A stretch of 64,000 nt of DNA from Phoenix dactylifera (taxonomy: Eukaryota; Streptophyta; Magnoliopsida; Arecales; Arecaceae): assembly GCF_009389715.1 (NCBI RefSeq), contig NW_024068034.1, positions 124,001-188,000 of the forward strand, written 5' to 3'. Shown piece after piece: positions 1 to 12,683 of this stretch (the stretch's first letter is position 1; every line of letters starts with the position of its first letter). Below the pieces are notes generated by a model. The model searched no databases. It had not been told where the DNA came from and was given only the letters and a program-made list of their open reading frames with translations. A program made the translations under genes and the position numbers.

Positions 1-689
1 ATATAATTAAGTATTATTAAAATTTATTATTTAAGATATAATATATATTAATGATGATATTAATATGATCAACCATCATTAAAATGTGTTTCTTAATATA
101 TAATAGAAATCTATTTATTAAAATTTTTTATTTACTAATTTTTTTTGCTTTATTATATTAAATTTTAAAATTAGTTTTAAAAAAGAAGAAAAAAAAAATC
201 ATGCCTTATGCATCATGCGGAGTTAATATTTTTGGCAGGAGGTTCTATAGGAATGCTAAGCTTGGATAGACTTCTTTGTTTTCTATGTAGATGCTGGTAT
301 TGATGACTATCATATTGATATTGATATAGTGATTGCTAAGTGGATATGAGTATTAATCATGAAGATTTTTTTTTTGGTAATCATAAAGTTATTGCTTAAT
401 GTGCAATAAAATTTGGTTATTAAAATTTTGTATTTATTATATCTTATTAAGATTTTGCTTTTGTGCTCTGTCCTATCTTATTAATTATGTAATCTACATA
501 ATTGATCTGACAATAGATAGCTTGCAAAGTATTGAAAGCAATGAATTAGAAACCATTTGGCCTGGTAGTATGTGTATACTCTATGTTGGTTTTCTATATT
601 GCCTTATAGTATCATCTATGTCTTCACTTTCTGTGGTCTAATAAGAGTTGCTCTTTAGCTTTTGGAGCGTTATTCTTTTACAAGATTTG
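1..689. other. AT-rich intergenic DNA, no gene seen
   Basis: I see only AT-rich sequence with short open frames that lack codon bias, recognisable domains or splice-compatible extensions. No repeat boundary could be defined. Confidence 0.6.
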
Positions 690-1310
690 CTAGAGTGTTT
701 CGTGTTGCCGCGGAATTCAGGCCGAGGTGAGAGTGCAGTTGGACGACTTTGAGGTCAGCTAGAGACGAGCTGCACAGGCTAGTTGAGGTGTTGGGTGCTG
801 GTTTGCTCTGCTAGGTGGCACGCAAGAAGTTTACTTACTAGAGAGTTTTCAGCGGAGGAATCTCCGATGCCTAAGTCAGAACAATAAAGCAACAGTATGG
901 AAGGAAGAGAGTTTCAGTAGAGGGTCACTTTGTGAATAGGGTTGCACGTATATTACATACCTGAGGTCTTTTAGGTTACTTTTCTTATATAGAAAAACTA
1001 GTTTACAGTTATTTGGGTTGACATGGCGTGCAACGATGGCTAGGTAGTAACCGGTGGTACGACCACAGTATGGGTGCTAATCCACGTGGGCAGTAGAGTG
1101 CACTAGTAGGGCACAAGATATGATGTCATCGTGACTACGGATTGTCAGAACTATCAGTTATTGAGATTGTGAGTTCTTGTTGACTCGTACCAATTGTCCT
1201 ACTTGGGCAATGACTTCTTCGTCGATCAGTTCTTCGGCTAGAGTCGAAAAGCTTATGTTGGATGATCAGTTGCTTGGTTGTGGCCGAGGTAATTCTTTTT
1301 AGTTTACATA
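690..1310. repeat. Degenerate LTR-like remnant
   Basis: This moderately GC-rich block stands out from its AT-rich flanks. It contains the phrase GATGCCTAAGTCAGAAC near 868, which recurs with one change near 39688 inside another non-coding block. Such phrases are common in the R-U5 part of plant gypsy LTRs. No LTR ends, primer site or target duplication are recognisable, so this is a tentative call on an old LTR fragment. Confidence 0.3.
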
Positions 1311-4300
1311 CGAGATAAAAAGAAAGATTAAGCTTGAAGTTGAGGTATCAAATATTTTCTCCCTCGCTTTGTAACTAGGATGATAAAGGGGGCGCGGGGG
1401 CGCGGCGGAGAAGGACTTAAGAAAATAGGCCAACGAGTCTGGGGCAGCCGGTACAGGGGGCGGGGGTTCCAAGATGGAAAAAGTCAAACGAGGAAGGGTG
1501 GTGGACTGGTGGGTGATGGGATTATAGGATGGTTTGAAGTTGAGAAGATAGCTTGAGCTGAGAGGATAACCCTATGGACATCGATTATTCTAAATTTTCA
1601 ATTATGACATCAAATAATTAATAGCTAAAATTAATTTTGTTTTTTTAAAAAAATATTGTATTCCTAACTTATTATATTTTTATAGTGTATTTCAGAAAGT
1701 TGGAGAATCGGAGAAAATATTATACCCGGCGGAACAAGCATGTTGAGAAGAAGAGTGGAGACAAAACTGGATGAAAATATGAAAAAATAAAAAAGTAGAG
1801 AGCAAACTTTTTATAAAAAGAATTATAAAATATTCTAAAGAGGAAGCTAGCATAGATAAAAGAAAGAAAAGGGTCGTCATCTTGAAGCCTATTCATTAAT
1901 TATTTTGGCTGAAGTTGTTCGAATCCTCCTTTAGAAAAATAGTTTTTTTTCTTAATTCTCGCATGGATATTATCGTCGAGTCAACATTTTCAATATTATT
2001 GGAGACATATATTTTAAATCTTAGCCGATCCAAAATAAGATATTTGACTGATACCGATGTCGAAGTGTTGCCTAGATATTTCTGTCCATTCTTATTATCC
2101 TAAGTCGATATAAATATTAAAATTAATCTTTTGAAAGAGTAGATAGCTTTGTAACTGCAGCCATGATGGAGCCAACGAGGAGCATGTAACGTTCCTTTGG
2201 AAAGGCGAATAGAATAATAACAAAAGAACTCTTCAGCTACCGCCACGCCATTTATCACTGCTGCAAGGATAAGGAAGCCGTCGAGTCACAACGAAACTCG
2301 CGTAGATTAAAGCTTTCTTCTTCTCATTGTAAACTTTCTTTAAGAAAGGAAAAAAATTGAAACTTTAATTAAAGACGGGGAAAAGGTAGAATTGCCAAAG
2401 AGGCATGTGAGGGGATGAGCAACAGCGGCGATGGACTCGGAAGAGGGACTGCTCTCAAGCTCGGATCCACCTGCGTGGAGTTTGAGGTGGTCACGGTATG
2501 TTGCTTGACGTGCGTTGGGGTGGATATTTCCTGTACTTTTTGCAGTTGCTGGGAATCCAATGTGGATAGCTCGCAATCCACCATTCTTGTGGCAGATAGC
2601 GAATAAAGAATGAATGAGAATTTTGACTAGAAAAGGAAAAAGGAAAGAATGGGAATGAAGATTATTTGGGAGAAGCTGACAGGACCAGGATCGAATCCAA
2701 AAGATTTTGAATCCACATCTGTTTGCTGAGGGCTTCCTTATTGAAAGTTTTTTTTATTTTTTGATAAAACAGTAGGATCGCACTATCCTAATATAAATAT
2801 ATTCTATAAAATTAGAAAAATAAAATATTATGGAACTAAAAATTAACAGATGCAAAATCAATCCATAAAGTATCACCAGAGAAAGTTTTCTAAAGTATCC
2901 ACTTAGCTTCTAATTCGGGCAATTAAAATATTGGATTTGGTCCATACTCGGACTTTGGCTTTGGTTAATCTTGATTCAATAAAATTAAGTTCAACTTTGT
3001 GGTAGCATATTTCGTAAATGTATAATTACATTTTGTTTGAATTAATTATCCTTTTAGATTAGTATTCCTGTTTAATTATTAAAATATTCACATAACAGCA
3101 ATAACTGTTCTCTAATAATCTAATAACAACAGCAAAATTATCTTTATTATTAAAATATGAATGATGGGGTTTATACTCTATCTCGGACATTTGAATCTAC
3201 TTTCAATATAATTGGAGCACTACCATTTGTCCTCTTCTTCTCTTCGCAAGTGTCCCTCCATTTTTGTTTCATAAGCATTGCATGTGCCAGATATTAATTA
3301 TGGCATAACGTAATGTCATGGATGAAAGATTAGCAATTGCAAGCAACATTAACTTGTGAAAGTATTCTGATAGGTACTTGGACGAAAATTTACGAAGTTG
3401 CCGGCTCGAGATGATACTTGGAGGCTGAGAGTGTGGGGGTCGCTTTGTTATTTATCATGCATACTAAACAAATGCCCAAATCTTCCAACTGAACCGTCCA
3501 ATTGAAGGACTTCTTTCTCTCTCACTGCACCAAAAATGGGACCTCTTTCTCAACCTTTATCAGAGCTTCCATGGACAAAAGCCAGCTACGGAGTTACCAT
3601 TCGGAACAGAACTGATTGTGAAGGATCACTGATTGGACGAAGGATCCTTCCTGATCAATAAGATAGATTTTGTTTCCACAACAAATTGTTCAGGTACTCA
3701 GATAACAGTGCTCATGGCACCTAAATCCCAAAGGGCTCTTCTTCTGGAGCACGCCCTATTGGTGCAAGTCTACTAATTGTTGTTTCATGAAACTTTGAAT
3801 GCCAAAAAAAAGTTCTAGCAATGAAAAACTTGTTTAATTATATCTTTGGCTAATTTATTAATATAAAGATGGTCAAAATGCTTGGGACAAGATTTACGAC
3901 CATGTTTGCTTATTGGATTAATTAATTGGAAAAAAACGAACAGGAAAACCATTCATGAAAGATCCACTTCTCAGGAATGGTGATGAAAATTAATTTAATT
4001 CCTGTATTTAGGTAAGTTTAGGTAAATCTCTACAGAATAAAAGTGACCAAGTAGTATATAATATCAATATATATATTTTTTACATTAATATAGTAGAATT
4101 ATTTGTTATTTTTGTAATTACAATAAATAGTTTAACATGATAATAATATCATAATAATATTAGTAACATCATATATAAATACCAAGTAATATCTATAATA
4201 TCTAATACTATTTATTCTATAATTACCAAAATATATAATTATAATAACATAGAATGTAATGACATTTAATAATTTTAATATTATTAACATAGTAATATGA

Positions 4301-6049
4301 AAATTAGTTTTTTATTTACTAATATGATCAAAATATTATAATGTACAAATGGTAATATTACTATAATAATTAGAATAATAATAAATTAGTAATAATACAA
4401 TACATAATATTGTAAAAACAATATAATTCAATAATAACTATAAAAATATATCAAAATAAGTATAGTAACATTATTCATATTATAGCCTCTTCCTCTCATT
4501 TTTGGGCTGTTCTTGCTGGCTTTTCCATTGCAAATGATTCCCCTGTCAAAAAAGAAGGGTGTGGAGCTTCTCAACCGACAAAGAAGAGGGGATAGAACTT
4601 TGTCTTTTATCCCGTGCAGGGTGATTGAGGGATGGAGCTATTTTTTTGATGGAAAAGAGTAGGGCCCTACCTTAGCCTGAGTTTATTCCGATGTTCTGTG
4701 TGCAAGGTTAGCTTGGTGAGCATCTCCTTAACCTTATGAAATATTTTAAATTTCAATTAAATTATTATGTGATTTATATTATTTAAGTTGATATAATATC
4801 ATATATAATATTATCAAAATTAATATGAGTTCTAAAATTAATGTTATTGATGTTATGATTCAAATAATGTAAATATATAGGTGATATAATTAATAATATA
4901 ATAAAATAAATGCTAGGTTACAATGATTATAAAATCTATTTCATGATAAAATAATTTAGTAATTTAGTTGAATCAAATGTAATAATTAGAGTATTTAGTA
5001 ATCTTGATATTACAAATATCATAATATTAATATTAATCTATAATATATGTATTATTAATATATAATTTACAATTCTATATTATAAATAGTAATAATATAA
5101 TGCAATATATAATATTATTGTTAGATAGATAATGAATTAGTTGACAATTTATTGAATAAAATGAAATACAATTTGCTATATACAAAAGAAGAAATGAAAT
5201 CGTTATATATTAGCTGTTTGTCTTTTTGTTGTGTGTTACTGAGTATTTCTCACTAATACAACTGTGAGTTTTGATACGAGAAAATGTTGTGGTGGCATTC
5301 TTGGTTGGTGATAAGATGTGGTAATGTATAAGATTTCAATTTAGTACGCCACATAAGTATACCCGAAAAAAATGGTAGCTATATGACCAAATTTAGAACC
5401 TCTGTAGAAAATCTAGCAGAATTAAGTTGGATTTTCTATTGGATTCATAGATTGGGTAATCTACTTGGGTAGGGCCTGTCAACCAAATAGTATTAGCCTA
5501 AATCTCATGGACCACTATATATTTTTGTTTCCTACAGACCCACATATTAGATTTAGACTAAAACTAGAATGGGCTTTTAGAAGAATACATGTTGGATAAG
5601 CTGAAAAGCCTGATTACTACAGGATATTTCTAGAGATATCCAAACAACCTTTAGGGTGCCACCATTACAAGCCGCTAGCTCCATGTTTTATTCACCAAGA
5701 ACTGTATAGTATTATATACTTTTCAAATAATGGAAAGCATCTCATCAGTGCGGTGCGCATAAAGACAACAAAATGAAGATAACCTTTATAACTGTTCTCT
5801 TTTATTGTATGATCTTCTTTCTTGACTATAGAGGAAAAAATCATGGGGCGCAAATGATCATGGATACACATAGAGAAGTTACCATGCAAAGAGATGAGGT
5901 ATTATCAGCAGAGCAAGTCTATGAAATATTGGCTCTCGGTGGGAGAGGATTTTTGAAGATCATCCATTTTATTTCTACTCTAATTCAAGCATATGCTCAA
6001 CTATAGAGTTCTAATGAGATGTACTATTTTTATTTCATTCATGTAATAT
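1311..6049. other. Intergenic DNA, no gene seen
   Basis: No coding region is supported. A G-rich patch lies at about 1387-1460. The stretches at about 4020-4480 and 4740-5170 are very AT-rich and dominated by TAAT and ATTA words. They may be old AT-rich MITEs, but no terminal repeats could be fixed. Confidence 0.5.
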
Positions 6050-6290
6050 AGTGTTAAGAGTCGTCTTCGTTGGGTTAAGAGTTCAAATTCATTCAAATCT
6101 AATCATAAGTACCACGATCAGTTTGTGGTCAATCTCTATGAATCCGTACTGTAGTATTCTCTAGTCCACATGGATTATGGGCTAAGTTCGCTCTGATACC
6201 ATTTGTTACAATCCATGACTTCATCTAAAAAGACTAACTAATTTGTTTAACACACACCCGCACAGATCCTCACATATAGTCTATCCTAAT
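6050..6290 (-). mobile_element. TRIM fragment (copy A)
   Basis: The block aligns with the internal region and one LTR of the complete TRIM at 10132-10569. It carries the same minus-strand methionyl-tRNA primer site (visible on + as CTCTGATACCATTTG near 6191-6205), the start of the LTR (TGTTACAATCCATGAC), and the LTR end CGCACAGATCCTCACA. The middle of the LTR is largely deleted. Confidence 0.6.
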
Positions 6291-7820
6291 CAGGTACATG
6301 ATAAAATTCAGTGTTTAACAAAATAATATATCCAAGATGTGAAAACATTACTAGTTTTGTTGCTAGTCATAGCTATCTAGTTGGCGGGAGTGCAAAATAA
6401 CTATTCTCTATCATTTGAATGGTAAAATTGTTAAATTCATGGCATATGAGATACAACCCTAAAGATGTTCTTTCCCTTTAGACTGGCTAAGAAATCAGAT
6501 TTGCAAGATCAAACATCTGAAGAGGTCAATTTGACTGAGGGAAAGAAAGTGAATCCATCCAAAATGCAATCCTTATATCCACTTATCTTACAATTCATTA
6601 TTGAAGTCTTGAACCCAGAATTTCATTTTAGTTGAGAGTGTAAGCAGTGATCCAAAGAAAGCGAAAGATAGAATACAAGAAAAAACACTTGTTCTCACTT
6701 CAAAGCACCTTAAAAGTTCAAATATTTATATGCCAGTACAGTACAAATAGTTTTTCTCGATGCCTTATAGCCAAGATATCTTTAATGTAAAAAATTATAT
6801 CCTGCATCACGTGGCGGCGCACCATACTAATTACAACTGCTTGTTTCTGTGGACCCTATTTACCAAGTGCTCAGCTCGGTGCATTGCAACAATAATAGAT
6901 GGTTATGATTGGTGTGGTGTACCACCATATGATGGACATGATGCACGATATAATTTCTCCTGTGATACATATGTGGGATGTCATACCTGCAGCATATAGA
7001 GCAACTTGTCCAAAGAACCTCATAGCTTTACTTTGGTATCTTGTGGTATATTTTAGGTTATTTTTATAAATGTTTGGGCAGGCGCGCAACTGGGGTCTCT
7101 TTTCAGGTTCTCCGCCACAGGCTTCGACATCCTCGCATGTTTCATGCTATTCTTCACAGCTTTTGTCACGGGTTGACTTGGGGAAAGAGAAAGAAAACCC
7201 ACTTAGATGCCAACCCGTGCTGCCTTGAGTAACGGATACAGGGTCTCTAGCCTTGAAGAGGACGGCAAACACTTTTGACTCCACCAAGAAATGGGCTGCG
7301 TAGAGTGGAAGGATGTGGATGGGGTGAGGAGTGGGTGCTTTGAGTATTCTTGCTGCAAGGGATCTTTTTTTCTTTTTGATAAGATATGTTGTTGAAAGAT
7401 CAACTGAGACGGGATTTCTTTTTTCTTGCACGTCGTTTTCTACTTATTGACTATGATCTCCCAGTTGCCTTCATCACGTGAATTGTTTTGTTGGGCATAG
7501 ATCTTACATCAAATAGAAAGATGAGGATCATCGGATCTAATATATATCTTTTGGTGTTTAAAAAAGATGTATTTTTTTTTCTTTAAGCATATGACTAGTA
7601 TATCAAGAGTATTTAGACAAGCTTAATCTTTTGACTTATCTTGTTCCTCAACAAATTTTTGGCCTATCTTGCTTAAATTTTTCCCACCCATGTAAACATC
7701 ACCCCTTTATCATCTTGAAAAGATTAGTATTTATGAGCTCAGACACGAAGTTTTTTTGTTGGAAGCTTAAAGTGAAAGCTTACATACATGATCCTAGTCA
7801 AGATATAGATGATTAATACT
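6291..7820. other. Intergenic DNA, no gene seen
   Basis: Only short unsupported open frames are present. None shows a recognised motif, conserved domain or plausible exon structure. Confidence 0.5.
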
Positions 7821-8049
7821 TGCAAAGTTAGCGAAAAAGTGTTATTTGGTTCTTCGCTTTTTATAAATACCCAAGTTCTAATGATGGATATAGGATTTGA
7901 TGGGGGACAAAATGGATCGTCCAGCCCACAGCTAAAAGGCCGCCCAGTTTTGGCCCAATAAACGCCAACGCCGACCGGTTGAATTCTCACTTCGGCCTAT
8001 AATCAGCTCGACTTCGGACTCCGCCAAAAGCTCCATCGACTTCAGATAT

Positions 8050-8215
8050 TCGCCGACTCCCCCGACCAAGTTTGGGGTGTCTCCAGTGTTCGACGACCCG
8101 CCTAGACCAAGCTCGAGTGTCTTCAGTGTTTGACGACCCGCCTAGACCAAGCTCGGGGTGTCTCCAGTGTTCGCCGACCTGCCCCGACCAAGCTTGGGGC
8201 GCTTACTTCAATAGT
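8050..8215. repeat. Tandem repeat of about 50 bp in the solo LTR
   Basis: Three to four imperfect copies of a unit containing CAGTGTTCGACGACCCGCC and CCAAGCTCGGGGTGTC follow one another. Open frames crossing it are products of the repeat. Confidence 0.65.
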
Positions 8216-8626
8216 ACGCCCCGACCCTCGAGCTTGGGGCGCTCCACCGAGCACATCTTGAAACTCGGGAAGCCGAGCTACCCTCAGCACCCGTCTAGCC
8301 AATCTTGCCAGACGCACGACGCGACCTCTCAACAGGCTCGGCCTCGCCAACAACAGTATCTACGTGCGTGCCTACGCCCTCCTACGTAGCCGTATGTTAT
8401 GACACCACTATGCTACGCCCCCATGGCCGACCCTCAATAGTCAAAGGACGACACCATGACTACTCCAGCCATACTCTACTGTGATTGTTAACGCCCTACT
8501 GTTCTTAAGAACAGACATCACCACACGCCACCAACCAGCCTCAGCTGCGCGCCATTCGGCTTCGAGCCCGCTCCTTCATGATGAGGGCTGACAGTGCCTC
8601 TGCCACCTGGGCCTCTCCACCGAGAT

Positions 8627-8635
8627 TATAAATAG
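8627..8635 (+). promoter_or_regulatory. TATA box of the solo LTR
   Basis: TATAAATAG lies in a GC-rich context about 220 bp before the LTR end, as expected for the U3/R boundary. The element has no body, so any transcript would read into the TRIM remnant and downstream DNA. Confidence 0.5.
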
Positions 8636-9175
8636 CTCGATCAGGTAACTTCTAGGGACTCTTGGCTGGACCAAATTGATCCCACTCTAACTTGATCGTT
8701 GGAGGGTCCTCACCGAAAACACTGGTGAAATTTTGTGCAGGTCCGCCTCCGTCGCGCAGGAGGTGGTTCCCGTCTTCTTCTTCCAACAACCAGCGGCTCC
8801 CTCGACTCCACCGGCGTGGTCACCCTCGGGCCAAATTTGAACCACAACAGGACTAAATATATGCCAATGTGGATTCTTACATGTTTGCTATTCAAGCACT
8901 AACGTCCTTATCAAGTTATGGGCTAGATCTATTCAAATTTAATTATAAGTACTATATCCAAAAACAAACATCACAATTAGCCCATGGTACAGTATCACCT
9001 CGTCCATATGGACTATAGGACTGGTCCACTTTACTACCATTTATCACAATCTAGGATTCTATTTAAAAAAGCTAGTCGTAATGTGTTATTTGGATTTTAT
9101 GATCTTGTATAAGGATGTAAGATCTACTCAAAATATAGCTATTATAGGACTAAACATATACCTGCATGGATCGTC

Positions 9176-10131
9176 CCAATAAAAATTTATGGGCCACCAC
9201 CACTAATCAATAAACTAACCTTTCAAAACAAGGCCCGGTGAAGACTGTTCTTGTTCATTTTGCATCGGCAGTTTGTTAATAATGCAACTAAGGCCAATCT
9301 TCTACGACAGAGCCGCATTATCTTAGCCTTCTTGATAGGAAGCTATTAGGGCTCAATTTATTCATTCCAGCCCAACTGGCCTGTCATTACAACGGTCATC
9401 TAAGCAGCACCCAATGCCACGGTAGCACCTAACATATTTCCAAGAGGAGAGTCCCTCCATAGCTCAAGTCCTTGACTCTTCTTAACAACATCCTCCCCAG
9501 GATCTTCCAAAAAGATGAACCCAAGTGGTATGCTGCACATCTGATTCTTTCTTGGATGTAATCTGTGGTCTCTATTGCGCTAGCCAGACAAATAGATCAC
9601 TAATCAAGCATTGAATTTAAGTTATGGCACAAATATTTAATTCATCAAGGGCCGGAAAACATAGAGGTAACTTATGACATTTTAAACCAGGGAATCAGTT
9701 TGGTCTGTTAGTCACAAAGTAAAGAAAAAGAATAAACAAAATGGAGGATGTGCCGATTACCTTTCTTTTTATAAATGAGCAGATCTGATCCTCTCCCTTA
9801 ACTTAGAGAACCAATTTGCAGACTTTTACTGGAACCATGAGGTTTGATGGCCAATTCCCAACCAAATGGAATAAAGGACGAGGCCCAATCTTTACTGGAC
9901 TCATGCAAGCCCATTCCACAAGGCTCGCGCCCAACCTCTTTGGCGTGATGGCCCAGCTCAGTACAGAAAGGAAAAAATATAGCCAAATTAATTAATTATT
10001 TAAAGATAAACCATTTCTATCTTATTCCAGGGGAAGCTCGTCCCAACGTAGTTCTTTTTTTTGGAAAATTTTTTCTAAACATATTTTTTTAAGAAAAAAA
10101 AATCAAATTACTATTCAGTGAACAAACAAGC
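9176..10131. other. Intergenic DNA, no gene seen
   Basis: No open frame here shows recognisable protein features. No repeat structure was found besides the flanking TRIM copies. Confidence 0.5.
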
Positions 10132-10268
10132 TGTAACAACCCAGGACCTCACCTAAAATGGCTAGCCGGAAGATATTATTTGGGTTCCTTGATCTTGTAT
10201 AAGTACCCAAGATCTACCCAGCGAATAATCGATGCGAGATTAAACACACGCCCGCACGGGTCCTCACA
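10132..10268 (-). repeat. LTR of TRIM copy C (3' LTR)
   Basis: The 137-bp repeat starts TGTAACAACCCAGG and ends CGGGTCCTCACA on the + strand. It differs from its partner by scattered substitutions, so the insertion is not recent. Confidence 0.85.
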
Positions 10269-10419
10269 TACTCCCTCCGTTCAAGTGCTGACGTCCTCGT
10301 GAGACTAAAGGTTCAAATCCATTAGAATCTAATAACAAACACCACGATCAGCCCGTGGTCAGCTCCAATAGATCTGTGCTGCAGTGTCCCCTAGTCCACA
10401 TAGGTTATGGGTCGGGTCC

Positions 10420-10433
10420 ACTCTGATACCATT
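10420..10433 (-). other. Primer-binding site of TRIM copy C
   Basis: On the minus strand it reads AATGGTATCAGAG, complementary to the 3' end of plant initiator methionyl-tRNA, and it directly follows the 5' LTR. Confidence 0.8.
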
Positions 10434-10569
10434 TGTAACAATGCAGGACCTTACCCAAAATGGCTAGCCGGAGATATTATTTGGGTTTCTTGATTCTGTA
10501 TAAGTACCCAAGATCTACCCAGCGAATAACTGATATGGGACTAAACACACGTCCGCACGGATCCTCACA
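10434..10569 (-). repeat. LTR of TRIM copy C (5' LTR)
   Basis: The 136-bp repeat is the 5' LTR in element orientation. On the minus strand it contains AGTCCCATATCAG followed about 27 bp later by TTATACA. Confidence 0.85.
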
Positions 10570-10574
10570 CAAGC

Positions 10575-12097
10575 ACCCTACGTAGATATCCGGCTATTTT
10601 TTTTCTTTTAATTAATGGATAAGAAATGCGTGATACATGTACTTAAGGGCTTATAACCAAGCTTCAGAGAGGTGCTCAGGTCAACTAAATCATTGTCCAG
10701 CCTGGTAGGTCTAAAGTTAGTCCATTAGCAGCAGAAATTAAAGCAAGTTCCTTCACTTCAGTAGGGGGAAGTTGTCTTCCAAAGAACTCTCTTCTAATTC
10801 AATCCACAATCCAGAGGAATTGAAGCACCTCTCTCTAAACACTTCCTCATAGGCTTTGTGTAAGTCCTTCCACCAACGTTTGCAGAGCACCATAATTGCT
10901 TTATTTTTACAAATGTTGAAGAGAGGTCAGCTAATGCAAGGTTTTTTGGAAGGACCGCAATTGGTCACCGATATCTTATTTTTGGGCCCGAGATAGAAGG
11001 CTTTATTGGATGCACCAGCACCTCTTCTTTAACAGTTCACATCTAAAGGCTATTTAAATATTACCAAATCCGATAATTTTACTTACTTTTCTTCATATCA
11101 TAATTTCGAATGCAACGATATGCAAGCCATGACTGACAATGTCTTTAGATTATATGCCATACAAATCTTAATTTGCTTGCACAGGTAATACTATATGTTA
11201 CTTGTAAGCTCATATTAGTAACAAGCTCTAGTAAGAAGCAGTTATACATATAGAGAAGCCAAACTAATTAAGACATTAATTTAAATCCTGAAATGCAGTA
11301 GATTTAAACTATTTCATGCATTATGGAAATTGAGTCAATTAATCTTACTCAATTTATTGTTCTACCAGTGGAAGGCATGCTTTCATGCATCGTATCCCAG
11401 AGTATATATGAGATCACACATGCAAGGGAGTCAGAAAGTGTTTTGTTTCTCTATCTTCGCTGGATATTCGGTATCAACCCTAACTATTTGAATTAAAAGG
11501 GAAAAAAAACAAAGGGAAAGCAATGTCAACCAGAGAAGATGACCTTTCCCTTGAAGAAACTTAGGAGAAACGTGTGATATACAATATTTGAAAGCAGGGC
11601 ACAACTCATAGGGGATTTTGTCAACAAGGCTTTGAGTAGTGACATGAACGATGCCTTCAAGGATGAAAAGCAGACTAAACCTAACCTCACATGCAGCTTG
11701 ATAGTTGCATAAAATCCTCCGAGTAAGTAGTTTGTTCGCGTCGATCATTAATAGCTCTCATGTTAGATTCTTCTAATAGTCTATACATTGATTTAGAATA
11801 CAAAGAAATTTACTATGATATGTGAATGCACAGTTTGATTATGAAGTAATGATGATCTCCCATGTGCTGAACTTACTAATAAGCTCCGTGAAGTATAATT
11901 CAATCAAGGCTGACCATACCTACCCAGAAGAACATAGATTAATCCGAGAAATGTAGGAGATGTGTCTTCCATGCTATAAAGTGCACGATCGCACCCATGA
12001 CATACATATGGTGGAATGGGGCGCAACTCAACTAAGCTAAAAAAGCGATAGTGGATCATGAGCTTAGAAGAATAAACTATCCAATTAGGTTCATATG
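10575..12097. other. Intergenic DNA, no gene seen
   Basis: A 105-residue minus-strand open frame at 11431-11748 begins with ATG but matches nothing I recognise and has no supporting context. Confidence 0.45.
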
Positions 12098-12150
12098 AAC
12101 GGGATCCTCTATAGTGCAGCTTTTATACTACAGAGTGCGGTGCCTTCGTA
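12098..12150. mobile_element. MITE end fragment
   Basis: GGATCCTCTATAGTGCAGC and the next 25 bases closely match the left arm of the fold-back element at 40428-40617. Only one arm is recognisable here. Confidence 0.35.
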
Positions 12151-12157
12151 GATAGCT

Positions 12158-12360
12158 GTGAGGATCCATGGGGGTGTGTTCATTCCCATATCAGTTACGT
12201 ACTAGATAGATATATAAGATTAAAAAATTAAAATAATACATTAATTCTAACTAGCCTATTTAGATGAGGTTTTGAGTCGTTATAAATAGTATCAGAGTAG
12301 ATTTGGGTCATAACCTATGCTTATGATTATATTTGAGTGGATTTCGATCCTTAGTCTGGA
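12158..12360 (+). mobile_element. TRIM fragment (copy D)
   Basis: It starts TGTGAGGATCCATGGGGG, includes CATATCAGTTACG, and continues to a degenerate primer site (AGTATCAGAGTAGATT) and the internal motif GGGTCATAACC. It matches the minus strand of the complete TRIM. The downstream LTR is missing. Confidence 0.6.
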
Positions 12361-12683
12361 AAGGATGCCAGTGCTTAAATGATTATGTTCCTTTGCTAGA
12401 AATTAAGACTATCCAGAAGCTACACTTAAATGGGAGGATGCGAGCGTAAAGGATCACTAGGTATGCAAATATAGGAACTCTTCATAATAGTCTTTCAAGC
12501 GAAGGTAACATAGTACATTCAAACATAGTGCTTCTTTTTTTTATGAGTAGGCTAGGATTGATTCCACGGCAACCAAGCTAATGAAAGAACTAATGACTTC
12601 AGATGTTACCTATAAGCATATATTTACCCACGCAAAGTGCACTGGTCAACGTTATGTTTCTCATTCGAGTTTAAGATTGGTTT

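Larger units (their letters stand above)
7898..8849 (+). mobile_element. Solo LTR of a gypsy-type element
   Basis: A 952-bp GC-rich block begins TGATGGGGGACAAAATGG and ends ACCACAACA, giving canonical TG...CA ends. The flanks are GGATT on the left and GGACT on the right, a 5-bp target duplication with one mismatch. It has a U3-like part with short tandem repeats (8050-8200), a TATA box (TATAAATAG at 8627-8635) and a GC-rich leader resembling the U5 of the Tat LTR downstream. No internal domain follows, so it is a solo LTR left by LTR-LTR recombination. Confidence 0.7.
7826..9175 (-). mobile_element. TRIM copy B, split by a solo LTR
   Basis: Outside the solo LTR, the sequence aligns with the complete TRIM at 10132-10569. 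One LTR is represented by 7826-7897 joined to 8850-8882. The internal part (TTCAAGCACTAACGTCC onward) follows to about 9045. The second LTR runs to about 9175 and includes ATCTTGTATAAG and the GGACTAAACATATAC stretch. It is more diverged than copy C. The solo LTR interrupts the first LTR at its GGACTAAA motif, which dates the TRIM insertion as the earlier event. Confidence 0.65.
10132..10569 (-). mobile_element. Complete TRIM retrotransposon (copy C)
   Basis: The element is 438 bp. Its two direct repeats (10132-10268 and 10434-10569) have TG...CA ends, and both sides are flanked by the perfect 5-bp duplication CAAGC (10127-10131 and 10570-10574). It is in minus orientation. The primer site reads TGGTATCAGAG on the minus strand and abuts the LTR at 10434. 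A purine tract lies next to the LTR ending at 10268. The internal region is about 165 bp with no coding capacity, so mobility must depend on proteins supplied by another element. Each LTR holds an snRNA-USE-like box and a TATA-like box. Confidence 0.88.

Noticed and set aside
10420-10433. tRNA-like sequence TGGTATCAGAG and similar sites at 6195, 12290 and 29456
   Set aside because: These are primer-binding sites of TRIM copies; no cloverleaf or B box is present.
11431-11748. 105-residue minus-strand open frame with ATG
   Set aside because: No recognisable domain, no promoter or splice context, and AT-rich surroundings where such frames occur by chance.
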